DNA of 64,000 bases from Sphingopyxis indica (lineage in GTDB: Bacteria; Pseudomonadota; Alphaproteobacteria; Sphingomonadales; Sphingomonadaceae). This document shows positions 15,391 to 24,568 of this stretch, piece by piece (within the stretch, counting starts at the first letter, position 1; every line of letters starts with the position of its first letter). Under the pieces are notes generated by a model. It was not told the origin of the DNA. It saw only the letters and a program-made list of their open reading frames with translations, and ran no database searches. The DNA lies in the NCBI RefSeq assembly GCF_900188185.1, contig NZ_FZPA01000003.1, positions 1-64,000 on the forward strand, read 5' to 3'. A program made the translations under genes and the position numbers.

Positions 15391-17205
15391 TCACTCCCCG
15401 GCCAGCAGCCGGGCCTCCGCCAACGCCGGATAGGTCGCGGGCAGGTCCGCGACCCGTTGCAGCGCCGACAGGCACCGCCTCGCTTCGTCCCGCCCCGCCC
15501 CCGCGTCGCCGCGCGCCAGCGCTATCCGCGCAGCGACGCAGTGCAGCCGCGCCCGCCAGGGATGGCTCGCCGGCACGCCGCTGCGATCCATCGCCGCCGC
15601 CGCCCGGCCGGCCTCCGCGTCGGCACCCGCCGTGTCGCCCAGCGCCGCCAGCGTCCGCGCCCGGCGCATGTGAAAGCGCACCGCGCGCCCGTCGCGGCGA
15701 TACAGCACCCGTGCCCCCGTCTGCCGCGCCTCCTTGAGCAGCGCCGTCGCGCGCGCCGCATCGCCCGCCTGCGCTTCGGCCAGCGCGAGCAGCGTCATCG
15801 CGTCGAGCGTGCGCAGATGGTCGCCGCCGAGCGCGGCGCGGTAGCGCTGGAGGATCGGGCGCAGGCGATCGCGCGCGCCTTGCGGGTCGCCGCTATCGAG
15901 CGCCGCGAGCGCGCGCCCATAATCCGGCGCGAGCGCATCGACCGCATCGACACCGCGCGCCGCCGCGAACCGCGCCTCGGCGCGCGCGAAATGCCGCTCG
16001 GCGGCCGCAAAATCGCCGATCGAGGCCAGATAGCTGCCATAGTCGGCGTGCGCCCAGCCGGTCAGCGAGGGTCGCTCGCCGCCCATCGCCTCGCGCAGTG
16101 CCAGGTTGCGGCGAAAGGCCGCATCGGCGCGGGCGAAATGGCCGAGCTTTGCCTGCGCACGGCCCGCAAACCATTGCAGATCGGCACGCTCGCCGGGGGT
16201 CAGCCGCGCCCCCTGCGCCGCGGCGGCATCGAGCAGCGCGGCACCGCGCCGATAGTCGCCGATATCGACGAGCAGTTTCGCTTCGGCGAGCTGTGCAACC
16301 GCGACGGTGCGGGCATCGCTTCCCTGCGCGCCCCGCACCGCCCGCGCGCACGTCGTTTCGGCAAGCCGCGTGTCGCCCGCGCGGCGCAAATTGCTGCACA
16401 GCGCGATATCAATCGGCGTGGTCTTCGCCGCGCTCGCGCCGTGGAGCCGCTCCGCGACCGCGCGCGCGCGATGGAGGTGAAGCACCGCAGCCTCATAATC
16501 ACCCCATCCGGCATAGGCGCTGGCGATCATCCGGTGAACCGTCACTCGGGTCGCCGGATCGTCGCGCAATTCGGTGTTCATCGTCGCCGCCGCGCGTGCG
16601 ACCGCGGCGCGCAGCGAAGGGCCGTCCCGTCCCTGCGCGGCCAGCTCGCCCGGAGCGAACAGGTCCGATGACAGAAAGGCGACCAGCGCCTCCTTCTCGC
16701 GTGCCTCCTCCGCCGCCCGCGCGCGCGCCGCCTGCGCCGCAAACAGCGCCGCCACCGCGAGCGCTACGCAGATCGCAAGCCCGGCGAAAGCCAGCGTTGT
16801 CGCGGTGCGCCGCCGGTCGCCGACCAGCGCCTGCCGCCACCGCGACCCTGCGCCGCCCGCCATCGTCACGCCGCCCCGCTCGGCCGGTCCCTTGAGCCGA
16901 TAGCCGCTGCCATAGACCGCCTCGATCCGTGCGCCCTCGGCGCCGAGCGCCTGCCGCAGCCGGCCGATCGCCTTGGTCAGCGAGTTTTCGTGAACGATCC
17001 GCCCCGGCCATCCCGCGGCGAGCAGCGCGTCGCGCCCGAGCGCCCGCCCATCCGCTGCGAGCAGCGCCGCGAGCAGCGCGCGGCACGGCCGGTCGAGCTC
17101 GACCGCACGCCCAGCGACCGTCAGCCGCCCCGTCGTCGCATCGAAGCCGGCATCTTCGATGCGCCAATGGCCGCCCTCGCTATCGTCCTCCCCGCCCGTC
17201 GCCAT
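15391..17205 (-). CDS. CadC-like winged-helix membrane regulator with TPR-like periplasmic domain
   Basis: 604 residues. An OmpR/PhoB-type winged helix lies at about 14-106 (RDALLAAGWPGRIVHENSLT is the recognition region and VYGSGYRLKG ends the wing). A transmembrane helix spans about 138-157 and is followed by a helical region. From about 190 to the end are Ala/Arg-rich helical hairpins consistent with TPR repeats (for example AVLHLHRARAVAERLHGASA). The topology resembles CadC/ToxR: cytoplasmic DNA binding, periplasmic sensor. It starts 4 bases after the stop of the paralogue at 17210-18091, so both are one transcript. Confidence 0.85.
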   Translation of the reverse strand: MATGGEDDSEGGHWRIEDAGFDATTGRLTVAGRAVELDRPCRALLAALLAADGRALGRDALLAAGWPGRIVHENSLTKAIGRLRQALGAEGARIEAVYGSGYRLKGPAERGGVTMAGGAGSRWRQALVGDRRRTATTLAFAGLAICVALAVAALFAAQAARARAAEEAREKEALVAFLSSDLFAPGELAAQGRDGPSLRAAVARAAATMNTELRDDPATRVTVHRMIASAYAGWGDYEAAVLHLHRARAVAERLHGASAAKTTPIDIALCSNLRRAGDTRLAETTCARAVRGAQGSDARTVAVAQLAEAKLLVDIGDYRRGAALLDAAAAQGARLTPGERADLQWFAGRAQAKLGHFARADAAFRRNLALREAMGGERPSLTGWAHADYGSYLASIGDFAAAERHFARAEARFAAARGVDAVDALAPDYGRALAALDSGDPQGARDRLRPILQRYRAALGGDHLRTLDAMTLLALAEAQAGDAARATALLKEARQTGARVLYRRDGRAVRFHMRRARTLAALGDTAGADAEAGRAAAAMDRSGVPASHPWRARLHCVAARIALARGDAGAGRDEARRCLSALQRVADLPATYPALAEARLLAGE

Positions 17206-17209
17206 CGGC

Positions 17210-18091
17210 CTAAGGCGCCGAGGCCGCGGGCGCGAGGTCGGGAAGGATGAAGGCGTAAAGTCCCTCGGGCGTCACCGCGACCCCCTGCCCCCCGCTTTCG
17301 GCGAGCAGGTCGCGCTGCGCTTTCGACGGCAGGATAGTGTAGAGATAAAAGGGCGTCACGTCGCCGCGCGCCCGCATCGCCCTGACCAGTTCGATCCCCG
17401 CGAGCGGCTCGCCATTCCGCCCCATGTCCGAAATCACCGCGTCATATTTATACATGGCGAGCAGCTTCAGCGCATCGGCGCTCGATGTCACGTCATAAAC
17501 AGCGACCTTGTGCCCAAGCAGAAAGTCCCGCTCGCTCCTGTTATTCTCCGGATGGTCGTCGACCCACAGCACGCGCCCCGTCACATCGGCGGGTTCGCCG
17601 ATCTTCAGCCCCTCGTCGCGATCGGCGGCGGCGCCGTCGCCGCGGCTCCAGACGAGCGCCAGCGCCGCCGCGAGCGCGAACAGCAGCACCAGCCCCGCCG
17701 CGCGCGGCAGCCAACGACCGCGCGCCGCGACCGGCTCCGCTGACGGAGCAGCAGGCACGGCCACCGCCGCCGCGCCGGCGTTCAGCCGGTATCCGACGCC
17801 GTAAACCGCCTCGATCCGCTTGCCGTCCTCGCCCAGCGTCCGGCGCAGCCGCGCGATCGCCTTGGCGAGCGAATTTTCATGGACGATCCGCCCCGGCCAG
17901 CCCGCTTCGAGCAGCCGGTCCTTGTCGACCGCCTTGCCGACGTTCGACATCAACGCCAACAGGATGGCGAGCGCGCTGCGGTCGAGTTCGACGGGTTCGC
18001 CTCCGACGCGGACGGCGCCCGCGGTCTCGTCATATTCGAACGCCCCAAAGCGCCACTGGCCGCGATCCGGCATCCGTCCCCCCAATGCCAC
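17210..18091 (-). CDS. Winged-helix membrane protein with C-terminal receiver (REC) domain
   Basis: 293 residues (274-293 if a later ATG is used). The winged helix (about 13-103, EAGWPGRIVHENSLAKAIAR) is a close paralogue of the neighbour's. A transmembrane helix is at about 131-148 with Arg residues on its N-terminal side. A receiver domain occupies 172-282: VLWVDDHPENN (Asp178/Asp179), VISDMGRNG (phospho-acceptor Asp222), Thr252 and Lys257 are all in the expected places. With an N-in topology the receiver lies in the periplasm, where cytoplasmic histidine kinases cannot reach it. The VLWVDD/ISDMGR pattern is an atypical receiver subfamily. Confidence 0.8.
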   Translation of the reverse strand: MALGGRMPDRGQWRFGAFEYDETAGAVRVGGEPVELDRSALAILLALMSNVGKAVDKDRLLEAGWPGRIVHENSLAKAIARLRRTLGEDGKRIEAVYGVGYRLNAGAAAVAVPAAPSAEPVAARGRWLPRAAGLVLLFALAAALALVWSRGDGAAADRDEGLKIGEPADVTGRVLWVDDHPENNRSERDFLLGHKVAVYDVTSSADALKLLAMYKYDAVISDMGRNGEPLAGIELVRAMRARGDVTPFYLYTILPSKAQRDLLAESGGQGVAVTPEGLYAFILPDLAPAASAP

Positions 18092-18205
18092 CCAACAGCG
18101 GGACGGACGCGCGAACGAGTGACGACTCCTCCGCGCGGCGACCCGGCGCGCATTTTTGCGGCGTGGCGGCCAAGCGTCAACGTCGAAGATCGCCCGAAAC
18201 GGGCC

Positions 18206-18235
18206 GGGCCGCGCCAGAAATTACTGGCGCGGCCC
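18206..18235. terminator. Strong hairpin downstream of the TonB receptor
   Basis: Perfect 12-bp stem GGGCCGCGCCAG / CTGGCGCGGCCC with a 6-base loop, in the gap 18092-18288. No U tract follows on the minus strand, so termination may be partial or Rho-dependent. The rest of the gap holds nothing recognisable. Confidence 0.55.
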
Positions 18236-18288
18236 AATATTTGCTTGGGGCAGAGACCGGGGCGGAGGGCGGCCCCGGCCCCTGCGGC

Positions 18289-20424
18289 TCAGAAATTCAC
18301 CCGCGCGGTCAGGCGGATGTCGCGCCCGGCAAGCGGCGCATAATCCTTGAGGAAGCTCGCGTGCCGCCGCGCGTCGACGTCGAAGATATTGTTCGCCGAC
18401 AGTGCAAAGCTCAGCGGGCGGTCGGTGCCCCACGGCCGGAAATTGATCTCGGCATTGACCATCGTATAGCCCTTCGTCGGCGTCTCGAAGGTCGAAATGC
18501 GATCTTGGTCGTCGACCCATTCGACCTCGCCGCGCACGTCGATCTTGGGCGAATTGACGCCGAGACCGCCGAGCAGGCGCAGCGGCGGGATGCGCGGCGC
18601 CGGGCCGACGTCGACGATCCGCGCGTGCGTATAGTCGGCGAGCCCGTCGGCGACGATCTCGGCATCGCCCAGCTTCGCGAGCGTCAGCGACCCCTGCACC
18701 TCGAAGCCGTAATAGCGCGCGTCGGCCTGGCTGAACTGATAGACGGGCAGCCCGTCCTCGATCTCGCCGGTCCGGTCGTCATAGATGAAGTTCGAGAACC
18801 AGCTATGATAGGCCGAGGCTTCGAAGGTATAGCCCGTCCCCTGCCCGCGCAGCACCGCTTCGACGCTCCACGCGGTTTCGAGGTCGAAATCGGGATTGCC
18901 GATCTCGAACGCCTCGGTCCCCGCGTGCGGCCCGTTGGCGAACAGCTCCTCGGCCGCCGGCGCGCGCTCGGTCCGCGACACATTGACGCCAAAACGCCAG
19001 TCGTCCGCAAAACGGTACGACGCGCCCAGCGAGCCCGAGAAGGAATCGAAGCTGCGGTCGCCGGCGAAAAATTGCGGCTGGCCGGGCAGCGGCTTGGCGC
19101 TCAGGCTCGTATGCTCGAACCGCGCGCCCGCTTCGAGCTTCAGCCGGTCGAAATCGAGCTGCTGCAACGTGAACAGCCCCCATTGCCCGGTGCTGTTCTT
19201 GGGCAGAAAGGCTTCCTCGCCGACCACGTTGAAATCGCGGGTATAGAATTGCGCACCGGTCGCGCCCGACCACAGGCCGCGCCTGGCCTGGGTGAACTCC
19301 AGCCGGCCTTCCATTCCCTTGTTATAGAAGGTGGTGCCGACCTCGCCATTCTCTTCCAGCTCCGAATGCTGATAGTCGGCATAGCCGAAGCGCAGCTTGA
19401 TCTTGTCGATCAGGCTGCCGTTCGCATTCACCTCGGCGCGCGCGTCGATGCGGTCCTGCGACAGGCTCAGCCGCGGCGCCTCCTGCTCCTGCCCCGGCTC
19501 GGTCGCAAAGCGGATCGGCACGCCATAGAGGCTGTCATAATGGCTGTAGGCGATGCCCAGGCTGCCGCCCTCGCCGATATAGGCGATGCCCGCGCCCGCG
19601 GTCCACGTCTCCGCGGCGCTGTTGGGCAGCTTGCCGCGCACCGCGGCGTTGGCGGCGAAGTCGACCGGCTCCTCTTCGTCGGGATCGACAGGCAGCGCCG
19701 CCGATTCGAGCGCCTGCGCGCGCAGTTCGGGGGTCAGCGCATAGCCGCCGATCCGCATGTCGTCGGACTTCATATAGCTGCCGTCGGCATGGACGACGAG
19801 ATGCCCGGTCAGCGGCACGTCGACCGCGCCCGCGACCGAGCGCTCCTTCGCCGCGCTGCCATAGGTGGCGATCGCGCCGACATGCACCGGCTCGCCCGGC
19901 ACTTCGGTCGGGATGCGCTTGTCGAGCACGTTGACGACGCCACCGATTGCAGCCGAGCCATAAAGCAGCGACTGCGGCCCGCGCAGCACCTCGATGCGGT
20001 CGGCGAGCAGCGGGTTGACCACCGTCGCATGGTCGGCCGAGGTGTTCGACACGTCGATCGAGCCGATGCCGTCGGTCAGCACGCGCACGCGCTCGCCCTG
20101 CAGCCCGCGCAGCACCGGGCGCGACGCGCTCGGCCCGAACGAGGTCGCCGACACGCCCGGCGTGCGCGCCAGCGTCTCGCCGATCGAGGGGCGCAGCTTC
20201 TGCGTCAGGTCGGCGCCTTCGAGCACCGCGACCCCCGACAGCATGTCCTGCCGCGCGGTCGGCAGCACGCCGGTCACCACGATGTCGCGGCTCGGCTCGT
20301 CGTGATAGGCATCGGCCTGATCCGTGGTTCCGTCCGCGGCGGCGGTGTCCTGGGCGTGGGAGAGAGTGGCAGCGCCCGTCATCGCGATCATCGCGCAGCC
20401 GGCCCGCAGAAGGATCATCCGCAT
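18289..20424 (-). CDS. ZnuD-like TonB-dependent outer-membrane receptor
   Basis: 711 residues from ATG 20424 (signal peptide MRMILLRAGCAMIAMTGAAT, ending near SHAQ). The plug domain begins at the TonB box region (DIVVTGVL) and carries VLRGLQGERVRVLTDGIGSI and DVSNTSADHATVVNPLLADR, the latter a DHA-type stretch characteristic of the ZnuD family. LRGPQSLLYGSAAIGGVVNV is the plug motif, and the beta-barrel ends in Phe as usual. Substrate is inferred as zinc from the family and from Zur-like sites upstream; iron or another ligand cannot be excluded. Confidence 0.82.
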   Translation of the reverse strand: MRMILLRAGCAMIAMTGAATLSHAQDTAAADGTTDQADAYHDEPSRDIVVTGVLPTARQDMLSGVAVLEGADLTQKLRPSIGETLARTPGVSATSFGPSASRPVLRGLQGERVRVLTDGIGSIDVSNTSADHATVVNPLLADRIEVLRGPQSLLYGSAAIGGVVNVLDKRIPTEVPGEPVHVGAIATYGSAAKERSVAGAVDVPLTGHLVVHADGSYMKSDDMRIGGYALTPELRAQALESAALPVDPDEEEPVDFAANAAVRGKLPNSAAETWTAGAGIAYIGEGGSLGIAYSHYDSLYGVPIRFATEPGQEQEAPRLSLSQDRIDARAEVNANGSLIDKIKLRFGYADYQHSELEENGEVGTTFYNKGMEGRLEFTQARRGLWSGATGAQFYTRDFNVVGEEAFLPKNSTGQWGLFTLQQLDFDRLKLEAGARFEHTSLSAKPLPGQPQFFAGDRSFDSFSGSLGASYRFADDWRFGVNVSRTERAPAAEELFANGPHAGTEAFEIGNPDFDLETAWSVEAVLRGQGTGYTFEASAYHSWFSNFIYDDRTGEIEDGLPVYQFSQADARYYGFEVQGSLTLAKLGDAEIVADGLADYTHARIVDVGPAPRIPPLRLLGGLGVNSPKIDVRGEVEWVDDQDRISTFETPTKGYTMVNAEINFRPWGTDRPLSFALSANNIFDVDARRHASFLKDYAPLAGRDIRLTARVNF

Positions 20425-20436
20425 GAATGCTTCCCC

Positions 20437-20459
20437 TAATATGTTATGATATAAAAATG
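20437..20459. promoter_or_regulatory. Candidate Zur box, proximal
   Basis: AATATGTTATGATATAAAAA (20439-20458) closely resembles Zur boxes of the ATGTTATAATATAACAT type, with two or three mismatches in the right arm. It lies 13 bases before the receptor ATG. Confidence 0.45.
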
Positions 20460-20512
20460 TGTCCGCCCGTCGCGGCAGCACGAAAGGCGAGGGTCCGGCT
20501 ACGCCTTTCGTC

Positions 20513-20531
20513 CATATGTTACAACATCACA
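20513..20531. promoter_or_regulatory. Candidate Zur box, distal
   Basis: ATATGTTACAACATCACAT contains the perfect dyad ATGTT-AC-AACAT and fits the gATATGTTATAACATATc form of alphaproteobacterial Zur sites. It is about 90 bases upstream of the receptor start. Confidence 0.5.
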
Positions 20532-20689
20532 TTTTTCGTTTCGACGCCGTTCCGCCTCGCTTCGTCGCAGGACCCGCCCGGAAAGCCGCGCAAATGCGCC
20601 CGAAAACGCGACGCCGCATTTTTCGCTTTCCTACAACAATCCTATTTGGTTCTTTTATTGAGTTTCAACGAACCGAAAGCGAATCAGCC

Positions 20690-21079
20690 ATGCCGCAAGA
20701 TATCCTGCCGCCGCTCACCGGCACCGCCCCCTCCGCCCCCGATTCCCCCGGCGAAGAGCCCTTCGTCGCCGACCCCGACGACCTGCCGCCCGAGCTTGCC
20801 TTCGATCCCGTGCCGCAACAGACGAAGCGCTGGGCGGGGATCATCCCGCACAAGCAACGCCTCTTCGTCGCGCATCTCGCCGCGACGGGGTCGGTGACGA
20901 TGGCGGCAAAGGCCTCGGCGCTCTATCAGCTGCGCAAGCGCGAGGGCGCCGCCGGCTTCTCGCCGCCGCGTGAACCGCGCGGTCGAAACGTGGCCCGTGG
21001 GTCCTTCGGGATCGATAAGCGAGAGCCGTACTGCCCGCGCCAGCCTCTTCAACCATATCCGTCCCCGCATGACAGTTGA
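20690..21079 (+). pseudogene. Truncated relative of the HTH protein at 508
   Basis: Residues 50-90 (IIPHKQRLFVAHLAATGSVT, then MAAKA and SALYQLRKREGAAGF) align with residues 50-94 of the 508 gene, but a VGMSES-like turn of about 5 residues is missing from the helix-turn-helix. From about base 20960 the frame reads unrelated Pro/Arg-rich sequence to a stop at 21079. The 3' half was probably replaced when the oxidoreductase DNA entered. Upstream TTTCCTACA is shared with the 508 gene. Confidence 0.6.
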
Positions 21080-21224
21080 GTTGCGGCCCGGGCCAAGCCG
21101 CCTTGTGCGGTCCCGTGAGCTGGAAAGCAGTCATTGGGCCTGCCCGGCGGCCCGCACTTTACGCCTTGCGCCGGGATATGTTTGCGCTACCAACGCCGGA
21201 ACGATTGTCGAGGAGAGGACCCGT

Positions 21225-22553
21225 ATGACCGCCAGCTTCGATCGCCGCACCCTTCTCGCCGGCGGCCTCGCCGCCTCGGCCGCAACCCTCGCGCCGCTTG
21301 GCCAGGCCTTTGCACAGAACCGGCGCCGCGCGTCCGCCAACGACAAGGTCCAAGTGGGTCTGATCGGCTGCAAGGGGATGGGCTGGGCGAACCTCATGGC
21401 GATGAGCAAGGGCGCCGACGTCGCCCCCGTCGCCCTCTGCGACGTGGACGCCACGGTCCTGACCGGTCGCGGCAGCGAGCTGCAGAAGGCCTCCGGCCGC
21501 GCGCCGCGGCTTTACGACGACTATCGCCGCATGCTCGACGACAAGTCGGTGGATGCAGTGATCGTCGCCACGCCCGACCACTGGCACGCGCTCCAACTCA
21601 CCGACGCCATGTCGGCGGGCAAGGACGCCTATTGCGAAAAGCCGCTCGGCAACTCGATCGCCGAATGCCGCGCCATGGTCGCTGCCAAGCAGCGCCACAA
21701 CCGCGTGGTCCAGGTCGGCCAGTGGCAGCGCAGCAACCAGCATTGGGCCGATGCCGTCGCCCATGTCCATTCGGGCGGCATCGGCCGCGTGCGCAAGGTC
21801 AAGGCCTGGGCCTATCAGGGATGGATGAAGAACGTCCCGCCCCAGCCCGACCAGGCGCCGCCTCCCGGCGTGGATTACGACCGCTGGCTCGGCCCGGCGC
21901 CATTGCGTCCGTTCAACCCGAACCGCTTCCACTTCACCTGGCGCTGGTACTGGAACTATGCCGGCGGCCTGATGACCGACTGGGGCGTCCACCTGATGGA
22001 CATCGCCCTGCTCGGCATGAAGGCTGAGGCACCGAATTCCGTCAGCTCGCTCGGCGGCCCCTATGCCTATCCGGATTCGGCCATGGAAACGCCGGACACC
22101 CAGACCGCCATTTTCGACTTTGGCAATTATTCGGTGGAATGGGAGCATGCGGTCGGCATCAGCCACGGCCCCTTCGGCGGCGGCGACCATGGCGTGGCCT
22201 TTGTGGGCGAGACCGGCACGCTGGTGGTGGACCGCGGCAAATGGTGGGTCTCGCCCGAGATGAGCGACGGCAAGGCGCTAACTCCGGAAATTCCCGTCAC
22301 CAATGCCGTGGACAACGGGCTCGACCGGCACACGGCGGACTTCATCGCCTGCGTGAAGGATCGCGCACGCACGCCCGCTTGTCCCATCGAGTCGGCCGCC
22401 AATACCGCCATCGTCTGTCAGATGGGCAACGTCGCCTGGCGCACCGGACGCAAGGTCCATTGGGATGCCGTTGCGGGCCAGTTCAAGGATGACGCCGAAG
22501 CCAACGCCCTGATCACACCCCGCTACCGCGCTCCTTATCGCCTGCCGGCGTAA
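21225..22553 (+). CDS. Tat-exported Gfo/Idh/MocA-family oxidoreductase
   Basis: 442 residues from ATG 21225 (AGGAGAGG upstream). The Tat signal has the twin Arg at 7-8 (FDRRTLLAGGLAASAATLAP) and cleavage near QAFAQ. The Rossmann start is VQVGLIGCKGMGWANLMAM, and the family EKP motif occurs in DAYCEKPLGNS. The C-terminal domain has the dimer-face strands and His residues (GGLMTDWGVHLMDIALLG). Periplasmic members act on sugars or carry tightly bound NAD(P). The substrate is unknown. Its codons and surroundings look imported relative to the broken gene upstream. Confidence 0.88.
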   Translation: MTASFDRRTLLAGGLAASAATLAPLGQAFAQNRRRASANDKVQVGLIGCKGMGWANLMAMSKGADVAPVALCDVDATVLTGRGSELQKASGRAPRLYDDYRRMLDDKSVDAVIVATPDHWHALQLTDAMSAGKDAYCEKPLGNSIAECRAMVAAKQRHNRVVQVGQWQRSNQHWADAVAHVHSGGIGRVRKVKAWAYQGWMKNVPPQPDQAPPPGVDYDRWLGPAPLRPFNPNRFHFTWRWYWNYAGGLMTDWGVHLMDIALLGMKAEAPNSVSSLGGPYAYPDSAMETPDTQTAIFDFGNYSVEWEHAVGISHGPFGGGDHGVAFVGETGTLVVDRGKWWVSPEMSDGKALTPEIPVTNAVDNGLDRHTADFIACVKDRARTPACPIESAANTAIVCQMGNVAWRTGRKVHWDAVAGQFKDDAEANALITPRYRAPYRLPA

Positions 22554-22744
22554 GCGGGGCCGGACACGGGCAGGGCGCGGGCCAGAGCCACCACCACGTC
22601 GCGCGCGCGGACCAGGAGGCCGGCGGTCTGCTTCTCCTCGCTCTTCACCGCAACGGAGCAACGGAGCAACGGAGCAACGGAGCACATGCCCGGCCGCTGC
22701 GCCGCCTCCCGGGGGGCGACCGGTCTTGGAGCGCGATACCGACG
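22554..22744. repeat. Gap between oxidoreductase and lepA with an 8-bp tandem repeat
   Basis: CAACGGAG is repeated four times in tandem at 22651-22682. The rest is GC-rich sequence with no supported gene. A minus-strand frame (KSEEKQTAGLLVRARDVVVA and onward) could be the end of a lost gene but is not convincing. Confidence 0.6.
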
Positions 22745-24568
22745 CTAAGCATCATCCCCCATCCGCAGCGCCGCGATAAACGCCTCCTGCGGGATGTTCA
22801 CATTGCCATATTCGCGCATCCGCTTTTTGCCTTCTTTCTGCTTTTCCAGCAGCTTCTTCTTGCGGGTCGCGTCGCCGCCGTAGCATTTGGCGGTCACGTC
22901 CTTGCGCAGCGCGGCGATGGTTTCGCGGGCGATCACCTTGCCGCCGATCGCCGCCTGGATCGGGATCTTGAACATGTGGCGCGGGATCAGGTCTTTCAGC
23001 CGCTCGCACATGCCGCGGCCGCGGGCCTCGGCGCTCGCGCGGTGGACGATCATGGAGAGCGCGTCGACGGGCTCGTTGTTGACGAGGATGCTCATCTTGA
23101 CCAGGTCGCCGGGGCGGTGGCCGATCTGGTGATAGTCGAACGACGCATAGCCGCGCGAAATGCTCTTCAGCCGATCATAGAAATCGAACACGACTTCGTT
23201 GAGGGGCAGCTCGTAGGTGATCTGCGCGCGGCCGCCGACATAGGTCAGGTTCTTCTGAATGCCGCGGCGGTCCTGGCACAGTTTCAGGATCGGCCCCAGA
23301 TAATCATCGGGGACATAGATCACCGCCTCGATCCACGGCTCCTCGATCTCGTCGATGCGATTGGGGTCGGGCATGTCGGCGGGGTTGTGCAGTTCCATCT
23401 CGGTCGGGCCGCCCTCCTTCGACCGCGCGAGCTTCAGCTTATAGACCACCGACGGCGCGGTGGTGATCAGGTCGAGGTCATATTCGCGGGTCAGCCGCTC
23501 CTGAATGATCTCGAGGTGGAGGAGGCCCAGGAAGCCGCAGCGAAAGCCGAAACCCAGCGCGGCGCTCGTCTCCATCTCGAAGCTGAACGACGCGTCGTTC
23601 AGGCGCAGCTTGTGGATGCTTTCGCGCAGTTTCTCGAAATCATTGGCGTCGGTCGGGAACAGGCCGCAGAAGACGACCGGCTGCGCTTCCTTGAACCCCG
23701 GCAGCGGCGCCGCGGCGGGGCGCTTCGCGTCGGTCACCGTGTCGCCGACGCGCGCCTGCGCGACGTCCTTGATCTGCGCGGTGATGAAGCCGATCTCGCC
23801 CGGGCCGATCGCGGACAACTCCTGGCGCTTGGGCGTGAAACAGCCGACGCGGTCGATCAGATGGGTGGTGCCCGCCTGCATGAACTTGATCTGCTGGCCC
23901 TTTTTCAAGGTGCCGTCGATCACGCGGACCAGGATGACGACGCCCAGATAGGGGTCGTACCAGCTGTCGACGAGCATCGCGACGAGCGGCGCGGCGGCAT
24001 CGCCCTTCGGCGGCGGGATTTTGGCGACGATGGCCTCGAGCGTCTCCTCGATGCCGATCCCCGACTTGGCGCTGGTCAGCACCGCATCGTCGGCGGGCAG
24101 GCCGATGATGTCCTCGATCTCGGCCTTCACCTTGTCGACGTCGGCGGCGGGCAGGTCGATCTTGTTGATGACGGGGACGATCTCATGGTCGTGCTCGATC
24201 GACTGATAGACGTTGGCGAGCGTCTGCGCCTCGACCCCCTGCGCCGCGTCGACGACGAGCAGCGCGCCCTCGCACGCGGCCAATGACCGCGACACTTCAT
24301 AGGCGAAGTCGACGTGGCCCGGCGTGTCCATCAGGTTGAGCTGATAGGTCTCGCCGTCGTGCGCCTTGTAGGAAAGGCGCACCGTCTGCGCCTTGATCGT
24401 GATCCCGCGCTCTTTCTCGATGTCCATATTATCAAGGACTTGCGCCGACATCTCGCGCTCGGTCAGCCCCCCGGTGAACTGGATCAGCCGGTCGGCGAGC
24501 GTCGACTTGCCATGGTCGATGTGCGCAATGATGCTGAAGTTGCGGATATGCGAGAGAGGAGTCGTCAT
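22745..24568 (-). CDS. lepA: Elongation factor 4 (LepA), back-translocating GTPase
   Basis: 607 residues, matching the family length. The G1 motif AHIDHGKST (15-23), the G3 motif [12 protein letters not shown], the G4 motif NKIDLP, and the EF4-specific C-terminal domain ([20 protein letters not shown] near the end) are all present. LepA binds ribosomes and promotes back-translocation or assembly under ionic stress. It lies opposite the imported oxidoreductase and is divergent from the restriction gene. Confidence 0.98.
   Translation of the reverse strand: MTTPLSHIRNFSIIAHIDHGKSTLADRLIQFTGGLTEREMSAQVLDNMDIEKERGITIKAQTVRLSYKAHDGETYQLNLMDTPGHVDFAYEVSRSLAACEGALLVVDAAQGVEAQTLANVYQSIEHDHEIVPVINKIDLPAADVDKVKAEIEDIIGLPADDAVLTSAKSGIGIEETLEAIVAKIPPPKGDAAAPLVAMLVDSWYDPYLGVVILVRVIDGTLKKGQQIKFMQAGTTHLIDRVGCFTPKRQELSAIGPGEIGFITAQIKDVAQARVGDTVTDAKRPAAAPLPGFKEAQPVVFCGLFPTDANDFEKLRESIHKLRLNDASFSFEMETSAALGFGFRCGFLGLLHLEIIQERLTREYDLDLITTAPSVVYKLKLARSKEGGPTEMELHNPADMPDPNRIDEIEEPWIEAVIYVPDDYLGPILKLCQDRRGIQKNLTYVGGRAQITYELPLNEVVFDFYDRLKSISRGYASFDYHQIGHRPGDLVKMSILVNNEPVDALSMIVHRASAEARGRGMCERLKDLIPRHMFKIPIQAAIGGKVIARETIAALRKDVTAKCYGGDATRKKKLLEKQKEGKKRMREYGNVNIPQEAFIAALRMGDDA

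Noticed and set aside
17485-20439. A 984-codon open frame on the + strand opposite the TonB receptor and regulator
   Set aside because: It is antisense to clearly recognisable proteins. Composition is Arg/Ala/Pro-rich with no domain, a typical high-GC shadow frame.
20641-20690. LexA-like GAAC-N7-GAAT before the broken HTH gene
   Set aside because: GAAC-CGAAAGC-GAAT has one mismatch in the second half-site, and the gene is truncated. Not called as a site.
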